A DNA stretch of 64,000 nt from Pseudopedobacter beijingensis (GTDB taxonomy: Bacteria; Bacteroidota; Bacteroidia; Sphingobacteriales; Sphingobacteriaceae), in contig NZ_JBHUDG010000005.1 of the NCBI RefSeq assembly GCF_042678145.1, forward strand, positions 62,001 through 126,000, written 5' to 3'. The notes under the pieces were generated by a model that was given only the letters and a program-made list of their open reading frames with translations, made no database searches and was not told the origin of the DNA. The position numbers and the translations under genes were made by a program. Of the stretch, positions 10,129-18,813 are shown in pieces (the first letter of the stretch is position 1; the number at the start of each line of letters is the position of its first letter).

Positions 10129-10146
10129 ATCGATGCCGGCATCGAT
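10129..10146. promoter_or_regulatory. 18-bp perfect palindrome, putative operator upstream of susC
   Basis: The sequence ATCGATGCCGGCATCGAT is perfectly self-complementary with a central CCGG. It lies 156 bp upstream of the susC start, in the divergent gap between susC and the acyltransferase operon (9974-10326). Perfect even-length palindromes with a central CG are typical of LacI-family operators. It is not followed by a T-tract on the plus strand, so a terminator is less likely. Apart from this and the plus-strand promoter at 10222-10254, I see nothing else firm in that gap. Confidence 0.5.
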
Positions 10147-10221
10147 ACCGGGACAGTACAGAATGGTTGGTTATTATGAATTGTTATAATAATCCTGTGA
10201 CAATACATTTTTCAATTTATG

Positions 10222-10254
10222 TTTGTACTCTAATTTTATATAAAGATATTTTTG
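10222..10254 (+). promoter_or_regulatory. Bacteroidota-type promoter of the acyltransferase/Rv1355c operon
   Basis: TTTG at 10222-10225 and TATTTTTG at 10247-10254 match the -33 TTTG and -7 TAnnTTTG elements of the Bacteroidota primary sigma factor, 21 bp apart. Transcription would start near 10260, about 65 bases before the ATG at 10327. This favours the internal ATG over the upstream end of the open frame. Confidence 0.6.
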
Positions 10255-10326
10255 TGTCCTAAAGCCCAATTTTACTATCTTCATACCATATTTTATTACT
10301 CATTAATCAAGGAATATATCTCAAAG

Positions 10327-11145
10327 ATGGAATCCAGCTTAAATAGGGACAAACCTGTAGTCAGATTAAGGGCTTTTAGAGCAATAGATGATCCCAAGAC
10401 CTGCGAACTATTCATCGAAGGACATACACAAGTATTAACTAACATTGGAGTCACCAAGGTAACTTCCTCTAAAAATGAATGGATGTATAATCCTGCCGCA
10501 TTTGTACTTATAGTAGAGTCTCTGGACAAGAAAAAAGTGTACGGAGGAGTACGAATTCACGTAGCAGGCGGAAGCCAGCCACTACCTATTGAAGAGGCTA
10601 CAGGACCTCTTGACTCTTCGGTTTACGACCTCGTTTATGACTATGCTCAAGGAGGAACAGGTGAATTTTGCGGTCTATGGAATTCTAGGGAAATAGCCGG
10701 TTACGGCGTAGGGAGTATATTTCTATCAAGAGCATGCGTAGCAATTTCCACACAAATAGGCCTGAGCTCAATTCTTGCTTTGTGCGCTCCCTATACAGTG
10801 CAAATGGGAATTAATTCGGGATACGAAGTAGAAACTACAGTAGGCAATAATGGTACTTTCTATTATCCCAAATTAGATCTCATAGCCACTACCATGATAT
10901 TAAAAGATCCGGAAACCTTAATCAAAGCTATCGATGAAGAAAGGAATGCTATTTTCAGACTAAGAGAACATCTTAACATTATACGGTTAGAGGAACTTAG
11001 AAGAAAGGAAATAGAGATTCATTACGAAATACAGATTCCAGGTTTAGAGAACTGGGATCTAAAAGCAACAATAGAAAACACCAAAAGACGTGAGAAACCC
11101 CTATTCGACAATGAGGTTGACGAAGAAGATTTAAACATTCAGTAA
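10327..11145 (+). CDS. GNAT-fold acyltransferase, similar to autoinducer/N-acyl amino acid synthases
   Basis: A 272-residue cytoplasmic protein without signal or membrane segment. Its central part (about 55-185) reads like the acyl-homoserine-lactone synthase/FeeM branch of the GNAT superfamily: GGVRIHVAGG strand, GEFCGLWNSREIAGYGVG around residues 112-129 (acidic residue then a glycine-rich acyl-CoA or ACP loop), an amphipathic helix, ILALCAPYT, and GINSGYEVE. The last 70 residues are charged and helical. It leads the operon, 19 bp before the Rv1355c-like gene. The start at 10327 is chosen because the sequence upstream overlaps the promoter. The superfamily call is by pattern only. Substrate is unknown; an acylated signal or modified small molecule is a hypothesis. 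Confidence 0.55.
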   Translation: MESSLNRDKPVVRLRAFRAIDDPKTCELFIEGHTQVLTNIGVTKVTSSKNEWMYNPAAFVLIVESLDKKKVYGGVRIHVAGGSQPLPIEEATGPLDSSVYDLVYDYAQGGTGEFCGLWNSREIAGYGVGSIFLSRACVAISTQIGLSSILALCAPYTVQMGINSGYEVETTVGNNGTFYYPKLDLIATTMILKDPETLIKAIDEERNAIFRLREHLNIIRLEELRRKEIEIHYEIQIPGLENWDLKATIENTKRREKPLFDNEVDEEDLNIQ

Positions 11146-11164
11146 TAAGATCGTAATATCAGAC

Positions 11165-13474
11165 ATGCTAGAAAAAATTAATAAACTAAAAGAGCATTCT
11201 TCTAACTTAGACAGGACATACTCCCCTTTATTCTTTCGCATTTATAGAAAAGAAGAATATATAGAGTTCGAAAGTTTATTGAACAATAATAGAATAAGCT
11301 TTGTTCATGACGAAATATACGACCAACTAAAAGATCTTATCAAATGTAAGAACCCATCAAAAAGACTAGCTGATGAGGATTATACACAACTCATTAAAGA
11401 CCACATCGGTAGCTACTCTCTACAAGATTATGGTGTATGGGTATATTACCCCTGGAACCAAAAGATGGTTCATATTTTAGATGAAGAAGAATATAAACAG
11501 GTACGTACAAACAGAAACCAATACAAAATAACTAAACAGGAACAAGATATACTTGCACAAAAAAAAATAGGAATTATAGGCCTTTCTGTAGGTCAATCTA
11601 TAGCTCTAACTCTCGCTATGGAACGAGGTTTTGGGGAAATTCGATTAGCTGATTTTGATGTGCTTGAATTGAGCAACATGAATAGGATAAGAACGAGTAT
11701 TTCAAACCTTAATATTCCTAAAGTCACTATTGCAGCCAGAGAAATGCTTGAAATAGATCCCTTCTTAAATATTTCTTGTTTTTTCGATGGCCTAACTGAT
11801 AATAATATTGATGATTTCTTTTTAAAAAATGGGAAATTAGATTTGTTAGTAGATGAATGTGACGGACTGGATATGAAGATTATCGCAAGGCATAAGGCCA
11901 GAGATCTAAAAATTCCTGTTATTATGGATACGAGCGATAGAGGAATGTTAGACGTGGAACGATTTGACCTTGAACCTAATAGACCATTATTGCATGGAAA
12001 AGCCGACGGTGTAAACCCGCACACTATTAAAGAATTATCTAATGAAGATAAGGTTCCTATTATTCTACAATTACTAGGTGCTGAAAATATATCCTCAAGA
12101 GGGAAGGCATCAATGGTTGAGGTTCAGCAAACAATAAATACTTGGCCTCAACTGGCCAGTTCTGTAACATTAGGTGGGGCCGTAGCTGCAGATGTAAGCA
12201 GAAGAATTCTGCTTAACCAATACACCTCCTCAGGGCGATACTATATAGATATTGAAGAACTCGTCTCAGATACATCTATCAATAATCCCTCTAAATACAC
12301 ATATAATAATCCACATTTACCAATCTCGTTAGACGAGATGAAACAAATCCTAGCAGAATATCCTTTTAAAACAAATAAAAGCTTTTATCTAGATAAAACA
12401 GTAGTATCAGATCTAGTAAAAGCAGCAATAGCTGCCCCTTCTACCGGAAATGATCAACCATGGAAATGGCTTTATAAAGAGAATTCACTTTTCTTATTTC
12501 ATGAAGAAAGCCGTTCACATTCTTTTGGAGATTTTCAAAAAACAGCATCTTACATTTCTTTGGGAGCAGCTTTTGAAAATTTATACATAGAGGCTTTAAA
12601 TCAAGGAATTAACGCTTCTATAAAGTTTCACCCTCTTCCAAATCAAGCAAAACTGGTCGCTGTCATCAATTTCAGCCAGATCGAGAACACAAGGAACATA
12701 GAAAGTATTAAAACCTTAGGTAAAGAAATACAAAGAAGGCACACTAATAGGAACTTTTCCGAAAAAAAAATCATATCAAATGATATTTTAGAAGCTCTTG
12801 CTAATACCACAACAACCATTGAAGGTGCAAACATTCAATATTATACTAATGATAAAGATCTAAGATTATTTGCTAAAATGATTGGAGCTTGTGACAGAAT
12901 AAGGTTATTGAATCCAGCTGGTCATCACGATTTTGTAAATAGAGAGATGAGATGGACTGGTGAATCTGCGGAGTCTACAAAAGATGGAATAGATGTTAAA
13001 ACACTTGGTTTAAATAACTCACAATTAGCTGCTTTATCCATGCTTAAAGACAGTAAAGTAATTTCGTATCTAAAAGACTGGCAAGGAGGAAAAGCATTTG
13101 ACACATTAGCTAACCGTACAATTTCTGGTGCTTCTGCTCTATGCCTTATAACTATCCCTCAGTATAGTCTTGAAAGTTTTTTTAGAGGGGGAATGGCAAT
13201 AGAACGCTTTTGGTTAAAAGCAACACAACTTAATTTAGCTGTTCATCCCTTAATATCTCCTCTATATTTATTTACAAGATTAATACACGGAAAAGGAGAA
13301 GGTATTGATGAGAATAACATTAATGAATTACACACACTAAGACGAGAGTTTCAATCTATTACCGGACTCACCGATAATCATGCAGAAGTGTTTTTAGCAA
13401 AAATTGCTATTGCTCCAGAACCGGAATTAAAATCTTATCGACTGCCAATAAATAATGTACTATTTTTTGATTAA
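11165..13474 (+). CDS. Rv1355c-family protein: E1/ThiF-like adenylating domain fused to a nitroreductase-like domain
   Basis: A 769-residue two-enzyme fusion. After an N-terminal extension of about 120 residues comes an E1/ThiF/MoeB fold (about 125-355). It has nucleotide loop GLSVG at 139-143, DFD at 163-165, the SNMNR motif ending at Arg174, and DECDGLDMK for the crossover region. The CxxC zinc pairs of MoeB are not seen. The C-terminal half (about 405-769) is a nitroreductase-like flavin domain with AAPSTGNDQPW at 423-433 and RRHTNR further on. The same two-domain order defines the mycobacterial Rv1355c (MoeY) family, whose function is not established. E1 domains adenylate carboxylates and nitroreductases oxidise or reduce with FMN, so tailoring of a peptide or acyl-amino acid is plausible. 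It sits 3 bp before a sensor kinase gene. Confidence 0.8.
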   Translation: MLEKINKLKEHSSNLDRTYSPLFFRIYRKEEYIEFESLLNNNRISFVHDEIYDQLKDLIKCKNPSKRLADEDYTQLIKDHIGSYSLQDYGVWVYYPWNQKMVHILDEEEYKQVRTNRNQYKITKQEQDILAQKKIGIIGLSVGQSIALTLAMERGFGEIRLADFDVLELSNMNRIRTSISNLNIPKVTIAAREMLEIDPFLNISCFFDGLTDNNIDDFFLKNGKLDLLVDECDGLDMKIIARHKARDLKIPVIMDTSDRGMLDVERFDLEPNRPLLHGKADGVNPHTIKELSNEDKVPIILQLLGAENISSRGKASMVEVQQTINTWPQLASSVTLGGAVAADVSRRILLNQYTSSGRYYIDIEELVSDTSINNPSKYTYNNPHLPISLDEMKQILAEYPFKTNKSFYLDKTVVSDLVKAAIAAPSTGNDQPWKWLYKENSLFLFHEESRSHSFGDFQKTASYISLGAAFENLYIEALNQGINASIKFHPLPNQAKLVAVINFSQIENTRNIESIKTLGKEIQRRHTNRNFSEKKIISNDILEALANTTTTIEGANIQYYTNDKDLRLFAKMIGACDRIRLLNPAGHHDFVNREMRWTGESAESTKDGIDVKTLGLNNSQLAALSMLKDSKVISYLKDWQGGKAFDTLANRTISGASALCLITIPQYSLESFFRGGMAIERFWLKATQLNLAVHPLISPLYLFTRLIHGKGEGIDENNINELHTLRREFQSITGLTDNHAEVFLAKIAIAPEPELKSYRLPINNVLFFD

Positions 13475-13477
13475 TCC

Positions 13478-15637
13478 ATGAAGAAAGTCTTCATTATCTT
13501 AATTTGCTTTCATCTTTTATTAATTGATAAAAGCTACTCGCAAGCTCCTGTCATATTTCAGGGAGAAAATATAATTATTGGAAACTCCTTGTCTATCTTA
13601 GAAGATAAAAGCAAGATTCTTAAAATAGAAGAAATCCAAAAATCTACGGATTTCACGCCTTCGGACTCCCAAACTCCTGGTCTAAAATTAAGCAATTCAA
13701 ACTTTTGGCTAAAATTTTCAATCGAAAACAGATCCCACGGAGACGATCTGGTTCTGATGATAGAAAATTCTACATTAGATAATTGCGAGTTATTTTATTT
13801 CAAAAATGGAAAGTATGAGAGTAAAAACATATCAACCAATCAACGTTTTAATGAAAGAAAATATCCTCATCAAAATGCCCTTTTCGATTTAAATGTACCT
13901 GAAGACAGCACACAAACATTTTATATTCGAATAAATAGTACAGAGCAAATGATCTTACCTATTATCCTGGGCGCTCCTCAGAATATCACCAACTATCTTA
14001 TAAACCATGACATTGTTTGGGGAATTCTTATTGGTATACTCGGGGTAATGATATTTTATAATCTTTTCCTATTTATTTCCACAAAAGATAGCAGTTATTT
14101 ATACTATATATTATACACAGCATTTACTTTATTAACTCAGATTACACTATCTGGTTATACTTTTAAGTACATTTTCTATAATTATCCTGCAATCTACAAC
14201 AAAGCTCTTGTTGTTTTCCCTGGTCTTGCAGGTATCTTTGGGATATTGTTTATTCAATCCTTCCTTCAGACTAAAGTAAGAACTCCTTCTCTCAATAAAG
14301 CCTTTATTCTTTCGCTATTATTATATTCTAGCGCAGTTATATTCAGAGTAATAGGACTAGGTACGATTAGTTATAGATTAATAGATATCTCTGCCATATA
14401 CACTATATTTGTCATATATATAGTAGCTACAAAAATTGCTTTAAATGGATATAGACCAGCAAAATTCTTCTTGTTAGCCTGGAGTGTATTTTTCATCGGA
14501 CTTATACTGTATATTCTTAGAAATTCAGGAATACTTCCATATAATTTCTATACAAACTACACAATGCAGATTGGCACAACACTAGAGGTCACATTGTTAT
14601 CTTTGGCTCTAGCTGACAGAATTAATATACTAAAAAAAGAAAAAGAATTATCACAAGCAGAGGCTTTAAGAATATCCAAAGAAAACGAACAAATCATCCG
14701 AGAACAAAACATTGTACTAGAGCAAAAAGTAACTGAAAGAACTGCTGAATTACAAGAAGCTAATGAGGAATTACATGTTACTCTAGAAGACCTGAAACAA
14801 ACCCAAACACAGCTAGTTGCCGCAGAAAAGATGGCTTCTTTAGGACAGCTTACAGCAGGTATCGCTCACGAAATTAATAACCCTATTAACTTCGTAACTT
14901 CTAATGTATCTCCTTTACAAAGGGATGTAAAAATGTTATTCGACACTATTGACACCTTTGAGGAGCTTTCTCTTTCCGACAAATCTAAACAGGAAATAGG
15001 TCAGGAAATTGAACAATATAAAGAAGATTTAGATTACGATTATTTAAAAATAGAGATCGATCATTTACTAAAAGGCATCAATGATGGAGCATCCAGAACT
15101 GCTGAAATAGTAAAAGGGCTTAGGATATTTTCCCGCGTAGATGAAGATGACCTCAAAAAGGCCAATCTTACTGACGGACTCGACTCTACTTTAGTGATCA
15201 TGAATAGTCTTATTAACTCAAATAATATTGTTGTAGAGAGAGATTATAACGCTATACCTCCAATAGAATGTTACCCGGGAAAATTAAATCAGGTTTTCCT
15301 GAACATTATTTCTAACGCTATACATGCCGTTAGCCAAATCCATAAAAATAATGGAAACGGAAAGCTAACTATTTCCGTAAAAGAGGAAGGACCAAATGAA
15401 GTGTCTGTTACCTTTATCGATAATGGGTGTGGCATGGGAGATATCACCATTTCTAAGATATTCGATCCTTTCTTCACTACAAAAGATGTTGGTGAGGGCA
15501 CTGGTCTTGGCATGTCTATTGCCTATAACACAGTAAAAAAACATAATGGCACTATAGAGGTTAGCAGTGAGCTTAGCAAAGGGACCCGAATAAAAATCAC
15601 ACTTCCCATTGTTCATCAGCAGCAGGCCGAAGCATAG
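13478..15637 (+). CDS. 7TMR-DISM sensor histidine kinase
   Basis: A membrane sensor kinase of 719 residues. A signal peptide precedes a periplasmic beta-sandwich (7TMR-DISM extracellular domain, about 25-165). Seven hydrophobic helices follow (about 175-385, starting with GILIGILGVMIFYNLFL), then a coiled coil (about 390-445), a histidine-phosphorylation domain with AGIAHEINNP (His464), and a HATPase domain with NIISNAIHAV, DNGCGMGD and GEGTGLGMS. The extracellular domain of this class is thought to bind carbohydrates or other small ligands. Translation is probably coupled to the Rv1355c-like gene (3-bp gap). It may sense the product of the two upstream enzymes, but no direct evidence shows this. 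Confidence 0.9.
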   Translation: MKKVFIILICFHLLLIDKSYSQAPVIFQGENIIIGNSLSILEDKSKILKIEEIQKSTDFTPSDSQTPGLKLSNSNFWLKFSIENRSHGDDLVLMIENSTLDNCELFYFKNGKYESKNISTNQRFNERKYPHQNALFDLNVPEDSTQTFYIRINSTEQMILPIILGAPQNITNYLINHDIVWGILIGILGVMIFYNLFLFISTKDSSYLYYILYTAFTLLTQITLSGYTFKYIFYNYPAIYNKALVVFPGLAGIFGILFIQSFLQTKVRTPSLNKAFILSLLLYSSAVIFRVIGLGTISYRLIDISAIYTIFVIYIVATKIALNGYRPAKFFLLAWSVFFIGLILYILRNSGILPYNFYTNYTMQIGTTLEVTLLSLALADRINILKKEKELSQAEALRISKENEQIIREQNIVLEQKVTERTAELQEANEELHVTLEDLKQTQTQLVAAEKMASLGQLTAGIAHEINNPINFVTSNVSPLQRDVKMLFDTIDTFEELSLSDKSKQEIGQEIEQYKEDLDYDYLKIEIDHLLKGINDGASRTAEIVKGLRIFSRVDEDDLKKANLTDGLDSTLVIMNSLINSNNIVVERDYNAIPPIECYPGKLNQVFLNIISNAIHAVSQIHKNNGNGKLTISVKEEGPNEVSVTFIDNGCGMGDITISKIFDPFFTTKDVGEGTGLGMSIAYNTVKKHNGTIEVSSELSKGTRIKITLPIVHQQQAEA

Positions 15638-15663
15638 AGTACGAAAAAGAAAGAGCGAAAACA

Positions 15664-16755
15664 ATGGCTGAAAGTGAAAAAATTAAAGTCTTATATTTAG
15701 ATGATGAAGCGAACAACCTCATAGGTTTTAAAGCCTTACTCAGGTTTGATTATAATGTTTTCTGCGCAAAAAAGGCTAACGAAGCATTTGAAATACTGGA
15801 AAAGCACCCTGATATACGAGTTATTTTCTGTGACCAGAGAATGCCTGAAAAAACAGGGGTAGAGTTTTTTGAGGAAATAAGAAGCACCAATCCACACCCC
15901 ATTAGAATACTGATTACTGCTTTCTCTGATATCGAAGCTGTTATTGGTGCAATAAATAAAGGTCACGTATTCAGATACGTTAAAAAACCCTGGTTAGATG
16001 TAGATATAATTACCGCAATAGAAGAAGCTAATAAATTTTATCTGGCTCATTCTATGCTGTCTCAAAAAAATGAAGAACTTGAACGCGCCTATTCGGAGTT
16101 AGATAAATTTGCCTATAGTGTAAGTCATGATATCAGAGGTCCATTAGTAGGAATATCAGGAGGAATTAATCTGGCTTTAGCAACAAACGATATCAACGAA
16201 GTAAAGGAAATCCTAAAAATGATGAACAAATCTGTTGAAAAACTGGATTCCTTTATACTTAGTATGCATGATTATTATAGTTTAGAGCGGGGTGAGTTAA
16301 AAATCACCAACATCAACTTTCAGGAAATAGTACAAGAAATTGCCGACGTATACAACATTTATGCTAAATCTGCCAATATCAAATTCACAATTGATATAGA
16401 GCAAAACGAATCGTTCTGGAATGATGAAGTATCTATAAAGCTTATCATTAACAATCTCCTGTCCAATGCATTTAAATATCAAATTGCGAATAATGAAAAT
16501 AAAATAGTAAATTTAAACATTAAGGTATACAAAGGCGAAGCAACTATAATAGTTGAAGATAATGGATATGGAATTGAAGAAAAATATCAAAAAGAAATTT
16601 TCAATCTGTTTTTCAGGGCGCATCACCATGCTACCGGTTCCGGGTTCGGCTTATTCAACTTAAAAAGTGCATTAACCAAACTTAATGGAAAAATCACAGT
16701 TGACTCAGAAGTCAACAAAGGTGCAAAATTCACAATTATAATACCTCACAAATAG
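15664..16755 (+). CDS. Receiver domain-histidine kinase hybrid protein
   Basis: A cytoplasmic 363-residue protein. The N-terminal receiver (1-125) has the acidic pair Asp13/Asp14, phospho-acceptor Asp57 in FCDQRMP and the KKPW lysine. It is of the type found in RpfG-like regulators and resembles the lone receiver encoded at 17170-17634. A coiled-coil linker leads to a histidine kinase core with SVSHDIRGPL (His155), NNLLSNAFKY, DNGYGI and GSGFGLFN. No membrane segment. It lies 26 bp after the 7TMR-DISM kinase gene and probably continues its phosphorelay: the membrane kinase phosphorylates this receiver, whose kinase half passes the signal to one of the single-domain receivers that follow. Confidence 0.9.
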   Translation: MAESEKIKVLYLDDEANNLIGFKALLRFDYNVFCAKKANEAFEILEKHPDIRVIFCDQRMPEKTGVEFFEEIRSTNPHPIRILITAFSDIEAVIGAINKGHVFRYVKKPWLDVDIITAIEEANKFYLAHSMLSQKNEELERAYSELDKFAYSVSHDIRGPLVGISGGINLALATNDINEVKEILKMMNKSVEKLDSFILSMHDYYSLERGELKITNINFQEIVQEIADVYNIYAKSANIKFTIDIEQNESFWNDEVSIKLIINNLLSNAFKYQIANNENKIVNLNIKVYKGEATIIVEDNGYGIEEKYQKEIFNLFFRAHHHATGSGFGLFNLKSALTKLNGKITVDSEVNKGAKFTIIIPHK

Positions 16756-16762
16756 CATTTAA

Positions 16763-17166
16763 ATGGACTTTTCATTTTTCATTGTAGACGACAGAGAACT
16801 TGATTGTTATATCGCTGAAAAAATAATAGAGAAAACTCAGCGCAGCTACGAAAGAAGATCTTTCCATGAGGCTAACGCTTGTTTGGACCACATCAAGTCC
16901 AGAGAATTCAGCAATAATATCACTGTAATATTATTAGATATTATGATGCCTATAATGAATGGATTTGAATTCCTAGATGCTTTTGAAGCATTATCAGAAG
17001 ATATGAAAAGCCAATATAGGGTAGTTCCAATAACAACTCTTTAAATAAAAATGATATTCACAGAATAGAAAATTATCCGTCTGTAATAAAAGTATTGCAA
17101 AAACCCTATACCATAGAAGATATTATTAAAACTCTGGATTCTATACAGAATAAACAAAACTACTAA
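16763..17166 (+). pseudogene. Single-domain response regulator interrupted by a one-base frameshift
   Basis: The first 93 codons encode a receiver domain of the Rcp1-like type: acidic pair Asp9/Asp10, phospho-acceptor Asp59 in LLDIMMP. The frame then hits TAA at 17042-17044 right after VVPITT. In the -1 frame the missing end continues without interruption from 17038 to the stop at 17164-17166. It contains SLNKNDIHRIENY and the expected conserved lysine in VLQKPY. One T appears to be missing near 17037-17041 (ACTCTTT instead of ACTTCTTT). Either the gene is inactivated or there is a sequencing error; I see no canonical slippery heptamer. It is the last gene of the kinase operon, 7 bp after the hybrid kinase. 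Confidence 0.8.
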
Positions 17167-17169
17167 TTC

Positions 17170-17634
17170 CTAAGATAGTAGTTTTTGTCTTAACATAAAC
17201 TCAAGCTGGTCATTAGAAGTTTCAAGTTTTTTATTCATCACTTCAATCTCCCGCTTTTTGTTTAAAACATCGTAGGCCCGGGTTATGGTAATATCTAACT
17301 CATCTTCATCCCATGGTTTACTCAAATAATGGAAAATCTTTCCTTTGTTTACAGCATCTACCACAGCACTCATATCCGCATATCCTGTCAGGAGAATTCT
17401 CATAGGATCAGGATGTTTCGGGATTATACTTTCCAGAAACTCAACACCAGTCATATGAGGCATACGTTGATCCGTTATAATAATATCTATTTCTTTCTGG
17501 TCTAAAATTTTAATGGCTTCTTCCCCACTTAAGGCAGTATAAACCTGATATTTAATTCTAAAATTAGCTTTAAAAGAAATCAGATTATTCTCCTCATCAT
17601 CCACATAAAGTACTTTAATTTTTTTATCAGACAT
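17170..17634 (-). CDS. Response regulator, receiver domain with short coiled-coil tail
   Basis: A 154-residue receiver protein without a DNA-binding or enzyme domain: acidic pair Asp12/Asp13, phospho-acceptor Asp55 in IITDQRMP, LLTGYAD, and the LSKPWDEDE lysine segment. The last 30 residues form a charged helix. It resembles the receiver of the hybrid kinase at 15664, so the two may share a phosphorelay or compete for phosphate. It converges on the frameshifted receiver gene with only 3 bp between the stop codons. ATG at 17632-17634 is chosen over a TTG seven codons upstream. Confidence 0.85.
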   Translation of the reverse strand: MSDKKIKVLYVDDEENNLISFKANFRIKYQVYTALSGEEAIKILDQKEIDIIITDQRMPHMTGVEFLESIIPKHPDPMRILLTGYADMSAVVDAVNKGKIFHYLSKPWDEDELDITITRAYDVLNKKREIEVMNKKLETSNDQLEFMLRQKLLS

Positions 17635-17692
17635 ATTATTATCGGTTCTAAACAACTAATTTATTCTTCAATAAAGATACAATATTTCCAGA

Positions 17693-18709
17693 TTAATTTT
17701 TATCCGTCGATTGTCTTTCTACTAAAACAGGTTCAAGTATAATATGTTCTATATTATCGTAAGGATTTTTCTTTTTTACCATTTTCAGAAACATCTTCGC
17801 ACACTCTGCCCCCATCTTATTAGCCTGCTGATCTATAGTTGACAAACTGGGTGTAATAAATGCCGAAAAAGTTTCATTAGCAAATCCCATCACACCAATA
17901 TGTGGAGGTACCAAATTATTCTCCTTTAATTTTTTAATTACTCCAAGTGCAGTAAAATCATCTCCTGCAATAATAGCATCAGGAAGATTTGTAGATCTCA
18001 GCAGCTTACCAGCCCCAAATCGACCATCTTTAATTGAAAGTCCTCCAAAGACTATATTTTCTTCAGCTATCGATAAATTATTATCTTTCAGAGCCTGCTT
18101 AAACCCTTCGTACCTATCGTTAAATATTTTTATTTGATGCGATGTTGTTACAAAACCAATATTTCGATACCCCTTATCTACCAAATGTTGCGTAGCCATA
18201 TAACCGGCATCAAAGTCATTTATAGTCACAGATGGGGCTTCTATGTCTTTATGAGTTCTATCAAACAGAATTAATGGTTTATTTTGTTTAATAACCGATT
18301 TGAAATGGCTCACATCTTCTGTTTCAAGTGACATAGATGCTATAATACCATCAACTTGTGCTTCCAGTAATGTTTTCACTCCATTAATCTCATTTTCCAA
18401 CGATTCATTAGACTGATAAAGCAAAACTCTATACCCATTATTCTTCAAAGTTTGCTCTATACTGTGTATTACTGATGCAAAAAAATGAACCTGAGTACTA
18501 GGCACAATTACTCCAATCGTCTGGGTTTTTCCCGACTTAAGGGAAGAAGCCAGTTTGTTTGGGCTATAATTCATTTTTTTTGCGGTTTCCAAAACGGCCT
18601 TTTTAGTCGCATCACTAATAGTCGAAAACCCGTTCAGTGCTCTGGAAACCGTAGAAACTGTTACATTTAGCTCCTTGGCTATATCGTATATGGTTGTCTT
18701 CTTTTTCAA
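17693..18709 (-). CDS. xylR: LacI-family transcriptional repressor of the xylose operon, TTG start
   Basis: A 338-residue LacI/GalR regulator. The N-terminal helix-turn-helix and hinge (about 5-60: IYDIAKELNVTVSTVSRALNG, then YSPNKLASSLKSGKT) precede a periplasmic-binding-protein-like effector domain (61-330). It is divergent from xylB with the palindrome TGCAACCGGTTGCA between them, so it very likely represses the xylose operon and its own gene until the inducer binds. The start must be the TTG at 18707-18709. The only in-frame codon upstream of it is GTA, preceded by a TAA stop, and the first internal ATG would delete most of the DNA-binding domain. Assignment as the xylose regulator is from context. 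Confidence 0.88.
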   Translation of the reverse strand: MKKKTTIYDIAKELNVTVSTVSRALNGFSTISDATKKAVLETAKKMNYSPNKLASSLKSGKTQTIGVIVPSTQVHFFASVIHSIEQTLKNNGYRVLLYQSNESLENEINGVKTLLEAQVDGIIASMSLETEDVSHFKSVIKQNKPLILFDRTHKDIEAPSVTINDFDAGYMATQHLVDKGYRNIGFVTTSHQIKIFNDRYEGFKQALKDNNLSIAEENIVFGGLSIKDGRFGAGKLLRSTNLPDAIIAGDDFTALGVIKKLKENNLVPPHIGVMGFANETFSAFITPSLSTIDQQANKMGAECAKMFLKMVKKKNPYDNIEHIILEPVLVERQSTDKN

Positions 18710-18738
18710 TACTTAAAGTAAATAAATTTCTATGAAAC

Positions 18739-18783
18739 TTTGGCAAATGAAAATTTAATTATACTTTTATGCAACCGGTTGCA
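18739..18783 (+). promoter_or_regulatory. xyl promoter and LacI-type operator
   Basis: TTTG at 18739-18742 and TACTTTTA at 18762-18769 fit the Bacteroidota -33/-7 elements with 19 bp between. The perfect 14-bp palindrome TGCAACCGGTTGCA occupies 18770-18783, immediately after the -7 element and across the expected transcription start. A LacI-type repressor bound there would block initiation. The central CCGG and even symmetry are typical of this regulator family. The xylB ATG follows 30 bp downstream. Confidence 0.75.
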
Positions 18784-18813
18784 CAGTTGATGTGCAAACA
18801 AATAAACTAACTT

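Noticed and set aside
10068..10262. 64-codon plus-strand frame in the susC upstream gap
   Set aside because: It covers the palindrome and the promoter of the acyltransferase operon; composition is not gene-like.
17030..17050. Programmed -1 frameshift in the receiver gene
   Set aside because: The overlap ACTCTTTAA lacks an X-XXY-YYZ slippery heptamer in the zero frame and no downstream structure is apparent; a base loss is simpler.
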